A DNA stretch of 64,000 nt. Source: Anolis sagrei. Its lineage: Eukaryota > Chordata > Lepidosauria > Squamata > Anolidae. This document shows positions 52,174 through 61,972 of this stretch, piece after piece. Under the pieces are notes generated by a model. That model did not search any database. It was given only the letters and a program-made list of their open reading frames with translations, and had not been told where the DNA came from. The position numbers were made by a program, and so were the translations under genes. The stretch spans positions 151,909,370 through 151,973,369 of the forward strand of contig NC_090021.1 in NCBI RefSeq assembly GCF_037176765.1. The letters run 5' to 3'. Position 1 is the first letter of the stretch; each line of letters starts with the position of its first letter.

Positions 52174-55049
52174 CTATTACAAAGTAAATGCTAAAATATC
52201 CATCACATGATGAACATAATATTTTACACATATCAACTCATACAATTTTATGTTGTCATTCATTAAGAATTCACATGCAAGCATTGATAAAATTTATTGT
52301 CGAAGGCTTTCATGTCCGGAATCACTGGGTTGTTGTAGGTTTTTCCGGGCTATATGGCCATGTTCTAGAGGTCCATCCTCACTACCTCTTAGGATACTTG
52401 CCATAGATGCAGGCGAAACATCAGGAGAAAAATGCCTCTAGAACATGGCCATATAGCCCGGAAAAACCTACAACAACCCATTGTTAAATTTAACTTCACA
52501 TAATACAATATGTTGGGTTTTGCAGGCAAAAAAAACCCCTTGATACCAGAAGTGACACTTTCATTTAGCCTTGGAGAACTAAAATCACCTTACAACTGAG
52601 GACCTATAAGATTACGGGCATTTCATCGAGCTGCCTACATCTTTAGCAGCAAGACAGGGGCCATTTGTAGATTTTTTCCCCCAGTCCAGCGTTACCAGGG
52701 CTGACAAAAATTGTCCCCCTGTTAAGTGGGACTTGAAAGAAATTCCCAGGAATCCAAACCATGTCCCTGCTGTGTCACTGAAAAGTGTTGCAGTGAGATA
52801 TGGTGGGATGGAAGGGAGTAGGAACAGAAAACCCAGTTCTAAAAGAGATTTACATGAAGAAAAGTAACTTAAGAGAACTTCCTAGCTGAAAGGCATATGT
52901 ATCTACACTGCTAAGATCTGCAAAAGACTTCTTGATAGCAAGATGTGAGAAAATCGCTCATATGACAAAAGAAAAAGTGTTTGGGAGATAATTTAACAAT
53001 GAAAAAACATCACGGAAGGAGTGAATAATAATGGTATCCCCTCAAGTCTGCTTTGGTGAGACCTCACCTGGAAAACTGTATCCAGTTCAACACCATAATT
53101 CAAGAGAGATGCTGGAATGTGTTCAGAGGAGGGTGACTAAAATGATCAAAGATTTGGTAGCCAAGCCCTATGAGATGTGGCTGAAGGAGATGTTCAAATG
53201 TTTGAAAGGATGTCACATTCAGGAGGGGGCAAGCTTGTTTTCTGGTGGTCCTGAGCCTAGGACATGGAGAAATGGATTCAACTTGAAGGGAAAAGAGATT
53301 CCACTTGAACATGAGGAAGAACCTAGTGATAGAAAGAGTGGTTCAGCAGTAGGATATGCTGCCTTGGAGTGTGGTGGAGTCTCCTTCTCTGGAGGTTTTG
53401 AAGCAGAGGCTGGATGATTATTTGTTGGGAGTGTTTTGTGTGTTCTCCATGGCAGGATGGTGTTGGACCTTGTGATCTCTTCCAACTTTATGATACTTTG
53501 ATTTAAAATGCTTAAAAGATTTATTAGTCTTAGAGATTGAAAAAGAATTGAAAGCCTGAGAGATATGACTGTATTTATTTACTGAGAAATAAGTTCAAGG
53601 ACACAATTGGCCACATGAAGAGGATGTGAGTGAAGAGGAACAACCTCAGCTGAGTTTTACTAATTGAGTTATGATCTTTGATAGGAGAGATGGCGACACA
53701 CTGTGGCGTAAAAGAGAAATTGCAATATTTTGTCTTTTGTTTTATGTGTTGTCGAGGAATCACTGGGTTGCTGTGAGTTTTCCAGGATGTATGGCCATGT
53801 TCCAGAAGCATTCTCTTCTGACATTTCGCCTACATCTATAACAAGCATAGTCAGAGATTCATCTGGCAACTGAAGGGATCTTATTTGAAGATCAGTGGGT
53901 TAGATGATGGGTATAAGACTAGAAAGTGAGGTTGATCAAACTGGAAACTAAATTGATGAGAGATGTCATAAAAATGTTTCAAAAATTGAAATTAAAGATT
54001 ATTTAAGGATAGAAACTACAGTTAAAACAGACTGAAGAGTGATTCAGAAGAACTGAAATTGCATTTGAAGGAAAGGAACTGCAGTCTCTGCAGGAGAAAA
54101 GGAAGGAAGAGCCACTGCAAACAATGACTGAGATGGGGAGGAAATGGGAGACTTTTAAAATTTAAATGTTTTAATAAAGAATAAATTCTTTGTGTGGTTT
54201 AAAAAATGAATTGACTACTATATGTATATGAAAGGAGTTGCCCCAAAGAGGAAGATTAGGTAAAAAGGTAAAAGTTGTCCCCTGACATTAAGTCCAGTCA
54301 TGTCTGACTCTGGGGGTTGGTGCTCATCTCCATTTCTAAGCCGAAGAGCCGGCTTTGTCCATAGACACCTCCAAGGTCATGTGGCCAGCATGACTGCATG
54401 GAGCGCTGTTACCTTCCTACCGGAGCGGTACCTATTGATCTACTCACATTTGCATGTTTTCAAACTGCTAGGTTGGCAGAAGCTAGGGCTGAGGAAGATT
54501 AGACTGCCGAGGAAGATTAGACTGGCTATAAGAGCCAAGATTTGGCTGATTCCCAAACTTATAAAACTCACTCCAGAAAACACATAGTTTTCAGAACACT
54601 GCAATCAACAAGCCAACCTATACTCATCTTCATACTAGAATTATATTAAAAATTTGGTAAATACTGGTAGCACCTGGTTTTAAAAAATTAGTCTAGGAAA
54701 TCAACAACTGAGTATGATGAGCATATGGATGATAGATCCAGTGGAGATCGCTGAGGAAAAAAACACAGCTACTGTCAGGTTCACCAGATGATGCCATGGT
54801 ACAGTTGGCATTCTTGGGCAGGGAATGAAAGATGGCAGGTTTATGGTTATTTTTTATGCCAGCTCTTGGTGTTCCAGAAAAATAATCTTATAAAATCTTA
54901 TAAAAGCTGGATAGAGAATAATCCAAGCTAGATTGGCAATATAATAACAATATATCTTGCTGTTCCAGAAAAATAATCTTATAAAGTTTTATAAAAGCTG
55001 GATACATCTTATAAAAGCCGGATACAGTATCATCCAAGCTAGATTGGCA

Positions 55050-55087
<38 letters not shown>

Positions 55088-58000
55088 TATTTATACCCTG
55101 CTACCATCTCCTCAAGGGACTCGGTGCGGCTTTCATGAGACCGAGCCCAAACACAACAATACAAGCAATGATAACAACAATACAAGTAATTAAAAAACAT
55201 AAACAATAAAATACACAAAATTACCAATAAGACAACACACAATTAAAAACAGTGGGAAGGCCAAATGTAGAGTTAAAATTGGAAATAATGCTGGGGCATG
55301 GACGAAAGGTGATACTGGTGTTTGTGGAAGGGCATACGAGCAGACCTAAAGAAATGTAAAGTGCTTTGGAGGACAAAGTGCTATGGGATCATTATTCCGG
55401 GAAGACACACTGGAACAGCCACGTCTTCAAGCTCCTCCTAAAGACTGCCAGAGTTGGAGCCTGTCTGATGTCTTTAGGGAGTGAGTTCCAGAGTCGAGGG
55501 GCCACCACCAAAAAGGCCCTCCCTCTCGCCCCACCAATCATGCCTGCGATGCTGGTGGGATCAAGAACAGGGCCTCTCCAGATGATCGAAGGGATCGTGT
55601 GGGTTCGTATACAGAGATGCGGTCACGCAGGTAGGCGGGTCCCAAACCGTTCAGGGCTTTGTAGGTAAGAACCTGCACCTTGAATTGGGTCCGATAGATG
55701 AATGGCAGCCAGTGGAGCTCCTTGAACAGGAGGGATAACCGCTTCCTGTAAGGAGCCCCAGTTAACAACCTGACTGCCGCCTGTTGGATCATCTGAAATT
55801 TCCAGGCCGTTTTCAAGGGCAGCCCCACGTTGAGTGCATTGCAGTAATCCAGTCTAGAAGTGACTAAGGTGTGGACCACTTTGGCCAGATCCGCCTATAT
55901 AACAACAACAACAACAACAACAGGCTATATCTACCTTCTGATATCTGCTGCTGTCGAGATTTCAGAGTCATCTCTGGAATGGCCCTGCAATAGCATTCCT
56001 GCTGCAGATTGTCCTTTCTTTGAGACAAATTCTTCACAGAGCCCCAGCTCTCGAAGTGTATCAGAGTAAAGCTTTTCTGCTGCTATCCGTGCATTTTTCT
56101 ACATTTAAGTAAGGAGGAAAGAGTAACAAAATTAAAACAACAGTAAAACATTTCCAAGTTCAAATATAGGCCCCTTCAATACAGCTGGGGGGAAAATCCC
56201 ATATTATCTGCTTTGAACTGGAATATTTGGCAGTGTGAACCCAGATAACCCAGTTCAAAGCAGATATTGTGGGATTTTCTGCTTGATATTCTGGGTTTTA
56301 TTACTGTATGGAAGGGTCCATAGTTTATAAGGATATAGCAGTCCATATTTAGTTCTGTAGTTGGCAAACATCCCTTATGTCAGTACACAAAAGATACATA
56401 AGATATCCCGTAATTGAAAAAATACTAGATCGGATAGCATATTGTTTAAATTGTGGCATTTTCCCACAGGGTTGGAAAGTATTACCCATGAGATGATATT
56501 GTGTCAGAGGCTGTACCTAGATCTTACTTCTATAAACAGACAGTAAAAGCAGCTGTAGTCCCACTGTTGGGAGGGGGGTTGATATTCTGTCCCCTTAAGA
56601 TAATATCCTTAAGGATAAAAGGGCATGAAAGAATTTGCATAGCTACCTTTCTTCAAATAATCACAATTGGATGGGGAAGTATCTCCCAAATGTCTGAGAC
56701 CTGTGTCTTTATGGGGACATTACTGTGCAACACAATAAGCAGAAAGGCAGTAATCATTTCTGGTGAGAAATAGGTCTGGCAACTGACAGGAAGCTGGCAT
56801 ACTGACAGGGAAAGTGTATAAATTATAAATCATCTCAAGAACAATCCTTGAACACAAGACAAAGGAAAAGCAGAAATCCCAATAATGAAGATACATTCAG
56901 CAAAGAGATGAATAGGACAATAACCTGTGTAGCTTGTTCCAACAACAATGGTCTCTTTTCCACCCTTTCTTCCATTTCTTCCAGTTCATGTAGATATTCT
57001 TTCATTCTCTGCTTTTCATGTTTCCTGTTTTTTAACATACCATGACATGGAAATGGTATGGAATTTAAATGTGAGGTTTTTAAAAACAAAATAAAAAATG
57101 GAAGGGGCAATTCTAGACTATGTTACTAGCTATGATGGCCTGATACTATGCTAAAGGCTTTGAATCTAAAAGTTCAAGACCTAGGAGATACACTGCAGGA
57201 TACCTGAATATTTTTAACTTTGACTTATAGATCTGAGCGAGGCTCTGATGTGGATCATTTGCTTCAGCCCGAGTGCTTATAAGTCTCTGTAGTTCTCTTG
57301 CTCTTTGTTTCTGCTTTGCTCTCCTCCTTTTCTGCTCTTCTTCCTTCCTCTGTTTTTCCTCAGCCAAGTCCCTGAATGAGAAAACAAAGTAACTGAAATT
57401 TGGTAAAACTTTAATAAGAATTTCTTAACAACATAGCCAGATGGATCTAAAAATAATGTACCATATATACTTGACCCGACTATAAGCCGAGGCATCTAAT
57501 TTTACCACAAAAAACTGGGAAAGTATATTGACTTGAAGATAAGTCGAGGGTAGGAAATGCCAAAAATAGATACCAATAAAAACATTAATTGAGGCATCAG
57601 TAATTTAAATGTTTTTGAATATTTACGTAAAACTTTAATTCAAGATAATACTGTACAACTCTGATTAAACCATTATTCTGACTTTCTTCAATGTAAATGT
57701 GCTTACCTAACCTTCTAATAATAAATAGAGCAAAATAATAAATGTAATAATAATAATAGAGTAAAATAATGGAAATGTAATAATAACAATAATAATAGAG
57801 TAAAATAATAAATGTAATCTATTTAAATAAAAATGTAATGTTCGTTTGTGGTATTCACAGAACTCAAAAACCTCTGGATGAATTGACACCAAATTTGGAC
57901 ATGATACACCTAACAACCCAATGTATGTCCTTCACTCATAAAAACACTAAAAAACACAGCAGAAGGGACTTTAAAAGCCCCCAAAAGCTAAATGACAAAA

Positions 58001-60342
58001 AGCTAAATGACAATACAGAAAAAAGGAAAGAAAGAGGTAGGGAAAGGGAGAAAAAAAAGAAACCGTGACTTCCACCGATGATGGACCTGGACCAAACTTA
58101 GCACACAGAACCCCCATGACTAACTCAACCTTCTAGAGCAGTGGTTCTCAACCTGGGGTCCCCAGAAGTTTTTGGCCTACAACTCCCAGAAATCCCAGCC
58201 AGTTTACCAGCTGTTAGGATTTCTGGGAGTTGAAGGCCAAAAACATCTGGGGACTCCAGGTTGAGAACCACTGTTCTAGAGGGGTTTGAAGGGACTGACT
58301 CACCATAGTGGGAGCTGCAGTTTGCCCTATAGCCAGAGAGCACACTGAGCCCCACCGACGATGCATCCAGAGCAAACTTGCCCAACATAACAAACTGTAA
58401 GTACTGGTGGTGTTTTTTGGAGTTTACCTGGCATGATGTGAGTTGTAGTTCACCCACAACCGTGTGCATTTTGTACAATTAAAAATTGACTTTTTAAAAA
58501 ATAACTCTGGCAATGCCAGGTACCCAAGCTGGTTTACTATATAAATAAGCAAAACCAATATTGAGTATGTTATCCTAGCAACATGCTTTTACTTACAAAA
58601 AAGTAATTTGGGATTAATTTATAACAACTGCAGCACTCCAAGTCCATGAATGGCTCACCTAATGGCTTGTAATCGTCGTCTTGTAGATTCTGTAATTCTT
58701 GGTGATATGGGTTCTTCAGAATCTAAAGGATTCCTCATTTGAGGACTGCATCTTGAAGAAGCATAGGGCCAACGTGTCTCCTTTAATTTTTCCTCATCCA
58801 TTTGGATATCCTCAAGAATCTTCTTTTTGTTGGAAGGGATATTAGCAGTACGGAGACTGAAAGGTTCACAGACTGTGATGGGTTTCACACGCTTCTGTCT
58901 CTGAAGCTGTTTCTGGAATTTTTTATGTAATATTTCAAAATCCGGGACCTGGGTTTTGTGTCGTGGTTTACATTGCAGTCTTTCCTTATGCTCAAGGCAG
59001 CATTGCTTCCTATGCTTATTGGGACCTTTATGTCCTAATCTGTGACTGGGAAGAGTTGAATTACACAGAAGCTCTTCAGATCTCATCTGTATTCTAATTT
59101 CTCTATAAAGTTCTTCTTCCTTGAGCTTCTCATTGACTTCTGAACTGTAAATACATTTAGGAACTGGCTTTGCTTTGAATGTTCTTGTCTTTTCGGGCAA
59201 GGAAAGGTCCTTCAACTGCACTTTTTTCAGTTCTTTCTTTTGTGCTTCTCTTTCAATAAACTTGAAAGGCTTTTGCATACCTAAAAGAATCTCTCTCCTA
59301 CTTTCTCTAAGTGACTTCCTATGTTCTTCGTTTTGCTGCATTATTTCATGATACAAAGGGACAAAAACATAAGCAGGCACTGGATTGGCACGGAATTTCT
59401 TCTGACACTCTGTTTCTTCCTCCAATTGTTTTTTTAGCAAATTATTTTCTAGTTCAATCAATGACTTTGATTTTATATTGTGTTGTTTTTTCTTAGCTTC
59501 TCGAATAGTCATCTGGAAAGGCTGGGGTACTGTGATCTTTGGGGACCATCTCTTCTTTTTCTTCTTCTTAGGCTTTCTCAAAGTTTGTAACAGGGATGAA
59601 ATACTTTTAGTGCGGTGAGAATAATCCTCTGGTGAAAACCTATCACATGCACTTTCAATTTGCTCCTTTTGAAATGTGAGCAATTCTTCTTCACTGTCAT
59701 CTTCATCTAAATATAATTCTTCATCAGATGTATCAGATACATATGAATGGAAATAATTGTTTAAATCAGGGTCAGAAAATGATGTGGGTATCTTCTGAGG
59801 ATGAAATGAGTTCTTCCCATATGCTGATCTAAAGACAACAAAAATATTAGTTTGTTTTCTCGATGCTTCAATACACAACTATGTATTTACTCGAGTATAA
59901 GCCAACCCGAATATAAGCCGAGGCACCTAACTTTACCACAAAAAAACTGGGAAAACATATTGATTCGAGTATAAGCTGAGGGTGAGAAATGAAGTAGCTA
60001 CTGTTAAATTTCAAAATAAAATATATACCAATAACATTATATTAATTGAGGCATCAGTAGGTTAAATGTTTATGAATATTTACATAAAACTGTAATTTAA
60101 GGTAAGACTGTCCAACTCTGATTAAACCCTTATTCTAACCTTCTTCAATGTAAATGTGCTTATGTATTCTTCCAAAAATAAAGAGTGTAAAATAATAAAC
60201 TTAATAAAAATAATAATACTAGAGTAAAATAATAAATGTAATAATAATAATAGATGGAGTAAAATAATAAATGTAATAAAAATAATAATAGAAACAGAAA
60301 AAATGTCAATATAATAATACTAAATAGAGTAAAATAATAAAT

Positions 60343-60378
<36 letters not shown>

Positions 60379-61459
60379 GAGTAAAATAATAAATAATTTT
60401 GACTCGAGTATAAGCCAAGGGGGGCTTTTTCAGCCTAAAAAAGAAGCTGAAAAACTTGGCTTATACACAAGTATATATGTTATATTCTGGTTTCCCTTCA
60501 GATCATATAAATCTTTTGCCTTTTTCTAAAACACAACAGGATTAAAGGGGGGGGGGGGGGAGTGGAACCTCCTGCTGTGCTGAACAAGAGAATGGCAGAG
60601 AACCTACAGAAGATGGTTCAAATCTACATAGTCCTGTTAGTAAAGTATATCAGACTATCTATTTGAGCTCTTCAACCTTCCTTACTGAAAGTCTGAGAAA
60701 CACCAGTACAAAAATTAAGCACAGCCATCCACTTCAGAAAGAAGCAATGACTTTATAGAGGTTGCTCAATCCAGTAGCGTTTCCTGTGAGGAATTCCTTT
60801 GAGTCTTAAAAGCACAAGGGATCTTGGCCTGAACATATCTGAACAAAATACACAGTTTTGGGCAGAGGGGGTTATAGATATCAGGGTTTGGTATTTGTAT
60901 TCTTAGGTAAAATCCAGAATAAAGCAAGAGGAAAATGTACTAATGTTAGATTAGTAACACTAAATTACACCAGTCACAAATTAGTAAAATCCCATAGACT
61001 CAGAATGACATATAAAGGAAAATTCAAGATTTTTCTTAGTTTTGAAAAAAAAGTCCTTATTTATCTTCTCTCTTTGCACTGAAAACATTTAAATAGGAAT
61101 AACACTTTGCTGCGGTTATCAATTTGCAGATTCATTAATAATATGCCTGCAGTGATCACTATATTTAAATGGATAAAAACAAAGAGGTAAGTCTAGAGTT
61201 TTTTTTTTTTTTTGACACTGTACCTGTAACTCGTACTATTGGCCATATCTGTGTTGGTTAAAGGCTCAACTCCTTTCAGATATAGTTTATTCTGATACAT
61301 GTTTTCCAGTTTCGCCATGGTCTCCAGGTGCGCATTCTTAAGTTCTTCCAGCTTTAAGTAATATTCTTGGTTTGAAATATACATTTTGGAGATGTCTGCC
61401 CAGTCTTGGCAATCAGCATGGACATCAGAACTCTGTTCTCTTTCAGGATGCAGGTGATT
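51651..61459 (-). CDS. FAM161A: FAM161A, apparently intact copy (exons 2-7; exon 1 outside or unseen)
   Basis: Six minus-strand exons join in frame: 61224-61459, 58659-59828, 57204-57371, 56925-57024, 55935-56098 and 51651-52173, 2361 nt (787 codons with stop). They follow remembered human FAM161A in order: NQEYYLKLEELKNAHLETMAKLE, then KNSFHP...TSFSDPDL, ITVPQPFQM, FRANPVPAYVFVPLYHEIM, QKPFKFIERE, KETRWPY, a basic coiled-coil stretch, KEYLHELEEMEERVEKRPLL, AAEKLYSDTLRELG...EEFVSKKGQS, and an acidic tail. Human FAM161A is 660-716 aa; this one is longer because of an Asp-Gly/Asp-Glu repeat in the last exon. The family (UPF0564) binds microtubules at the centriole and photoreceptor connecting cilium; human loss causes RP28 retinal degeneration. 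No start codon for exon 1 is recognised up to 64000. The gene converges tail to tail with CRISP. Confidence 0.9.
52297..52484. mobile_element. Penelope-like piece with inverted ends, second duplicon only
   Basis: TTGTCGAAGGCTTTCATG at the left; TGTAGGTTTTTCCGGGCTAT and its reverse complement form a 46-bp inverted pair. A target of about 13 bp (TTGATAAAATTTA / TTGTTAAATTTA) flanks it, and the first duplicon has the empty site near 630. Confidence 0.68.
53031..53504 (+). mobile_element. CR1 LINE 3' end (second duplicon)
   Basis: Same insertion as 1182-1655, in the paralogous position. Confidence 0.85.
54260..54492 (-). mobile_element. Sauria-type SINE, partial (second duplicon)
   Basis: Paralogous partner of 2421-2652. 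Confidence 0.8.
55055..55898 (-). mobile_element. L2 LINE 3' end, second duplicon only
   Basis: The minus strand encodes [20 protein letters not shown] and [20 protein letters not shown]. The first duplicon lacks it at the matching site (about 3215), where only a (AAC)n run is found. Confidence 0.88.
55935..56098 (-). CDS. FAM161A: FAM161A intact copy, exon 6
   Basis: 164 nt, phase 0 in and phase 2 out; acceptor TAAATGTAG, donor AGAAG|GTAGAT. It encodes KNARIAAEKLYSDTLRELGL then CEEFVSKKGQS, matching human KNARMAAEKHYSNTLKALG. The downstream intron holds a copy-specific L2 insertion ending 36 bp from the donor. Confidence 0.87.
56925..57024 (-). CDS. FAM161A: FAM161A intact copy, exon 5
   Basis: 100 nt, phase 2 in and phase 0 out; acceptor AAAAACAG, donor ACACAG|GTTATT. 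It encodes KHEKQRMKEYLHELEEMEER and VEKRPLLLEQATQ, matching human ERMREYQRELEEREEKLKKR. Confidence 0.87.
57204..57371 (-). CDS. FAM161A: FAM161A intact copy, exon 4
   Basis: 168 nt, phase 2 to phase 2; acceptor CTCATTCAG, donor TTCAG|GTATCC. It encodes a basic coiled-coil stretch (EEKQRKEEEQKRRRAKQKQR), then RARELQRLISTRAEANDPHQ and LAQIYKSKLKIF. It resembles the alternatively used exon of the long human isoform. The first copy carries a stop codon in this exon; this one does not. Confidence 0.85.
57461..57817. mobile_element. TA-flanked MITE, left part only
   Basis: CCATATATACTTGACCCGAC then ATAAGCCGAGGCATC; cut off where a Helitron head begins (57818). Confidence 0.65.
57818..58535 (+). 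mobile_element. Helitron head joined to another Helitron tail
   Basis: Head TCTATTTAAATAAAAATGTA at 57818; the tail from about 58063 matches 7081-7555 and ends CTGGCAATGCCAGGTACCC and AAGCTGG. Contains the 135-bp foldback. Confidence 0.55.
58139..58273. mobile_element. 135-bp hAT foldback MITE (second duplicon)
   Basis: Same insertion and same TTCTAGAG flanks as 7165-7299; both arms have collected a few mismatches. Confidence 0.85.
58659..59828 (-). CDS. FAM161A: FAM161A intact copy, large exon 3 (UPF0564 core)
   Basis: 1170 nt, open throughout; acceptor GTCTTTAG, donor AG|GTGAGC. It holds the conserved core: ITVPQPFQMTIREAKKKQ, FRANPVPAYVFVPLYHEIM, QKPFKFIEREAQKKE, KLKEEELYREIRIQMR, and ILEDIQMDEEKLKETRWPY. 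An acidic patch (DTSDEELYLDEDDSEEE) follows the N-terminal part, as in the human protein. Confidence 0.93.
59882..60480. mobile_element. TA-flanked MITE (second duplicon)
   Basis: Paralogous partner of 8906-9514, in FAM161A intron 2. Confidence 0.72.
61224..61459 (-). CDS. FAM161A: FAM161A intact copy, exon 2
   Basis: 236 nt, phase 0 in and phase 2 out; acceptor ATTTTTAG, donor CAG|GTACAG. It encodes ERE...SSDVHADCQDWADISK, then YLKLEELKNAHLETMAKLE and MYQNKLYLKGVEP, which corresponds to human EELKAAHIETMAKLEKMYQDK. Confidence 0.88.
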
Positions 61460-61820
61460 CTAAAAATACACAATTATCATGTTTTTTGTATGACAAAATT
61501 AGTTTGACTCTTGATGCTATAAGGCCAGCTTTGAGTGTTTCAGTGTTCGAGCTTGCAGGAAATAAGGTACATTAATTTGTGTAAACTTAGCAAACAGAAT
61601 TTACGTAAGTTTTGATAGAACAAAAAATAACAAGTTGCTCCAAGTCAGCACAGCCCACTTCTTACAGCATATATATCTAAAATAAAGCCCCACTTTTGCT
61701 GAATATGGGCATTATGAACATTGGGTGATTGTGGATCAGTCACTCTCACTGTCAGCGCCTGGGGAAACTCACTGAAAAAGTATAGTGCTGCAACATATTC
61801 TTCCTACAGTCTTTCTAATA

Positions 61821-61972
61821 CAGGGTGTCCCAAAAGTCTCCATACTTCAGTGAAATTGGAAATTGTAGATATATTAAGAAAATATTAATTACAAAATTTT
61901 ACAAAATATAAAATAATATAAATTATGAGTTTGTTAATTTGTCCTATGTATGGAGACTTTTGGGACACACTG
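61821..61972. mobile_element. 152-bp mariner-type MITE
   Basis: Termini CAGGGTGTCCCAAAAGTCTC and GAGACTTTTGGGACACACTG, TA on both sides. These are mariner-family ends; the AT-rich interior holds no transposase. Confidence 0.88.

Larger units (their letters stand above)
51670..61668 (+). repeat. Segmental duplication, second copy
   Basis: Partner of 1-10718. It contains insertions absent from the first copy (L2 at 55055-55898, Penelope-like piece at 52297-52484, a MITE fragment at 57461-57817) and a much shorter intron 3. To the right of 61668 sequence continues with no counterpart after 10718, so 61668 probably joins the ancestral FAM161A intron 1. Confidence 0.93.

Noticed and set aside
52297-52484. 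Plain DNA-transposon foldback
   Set aside because: Inverted ends suggest it, but the 13-bp target and the shared sequence with the Penelope-like family fit retroposition better.
52297-52484. Hammerhead core in this copy (and at 23738-23830)
   Set aside because: The CTGANGA box is altered in both, so I counted only copies with the core complete or nearly so.
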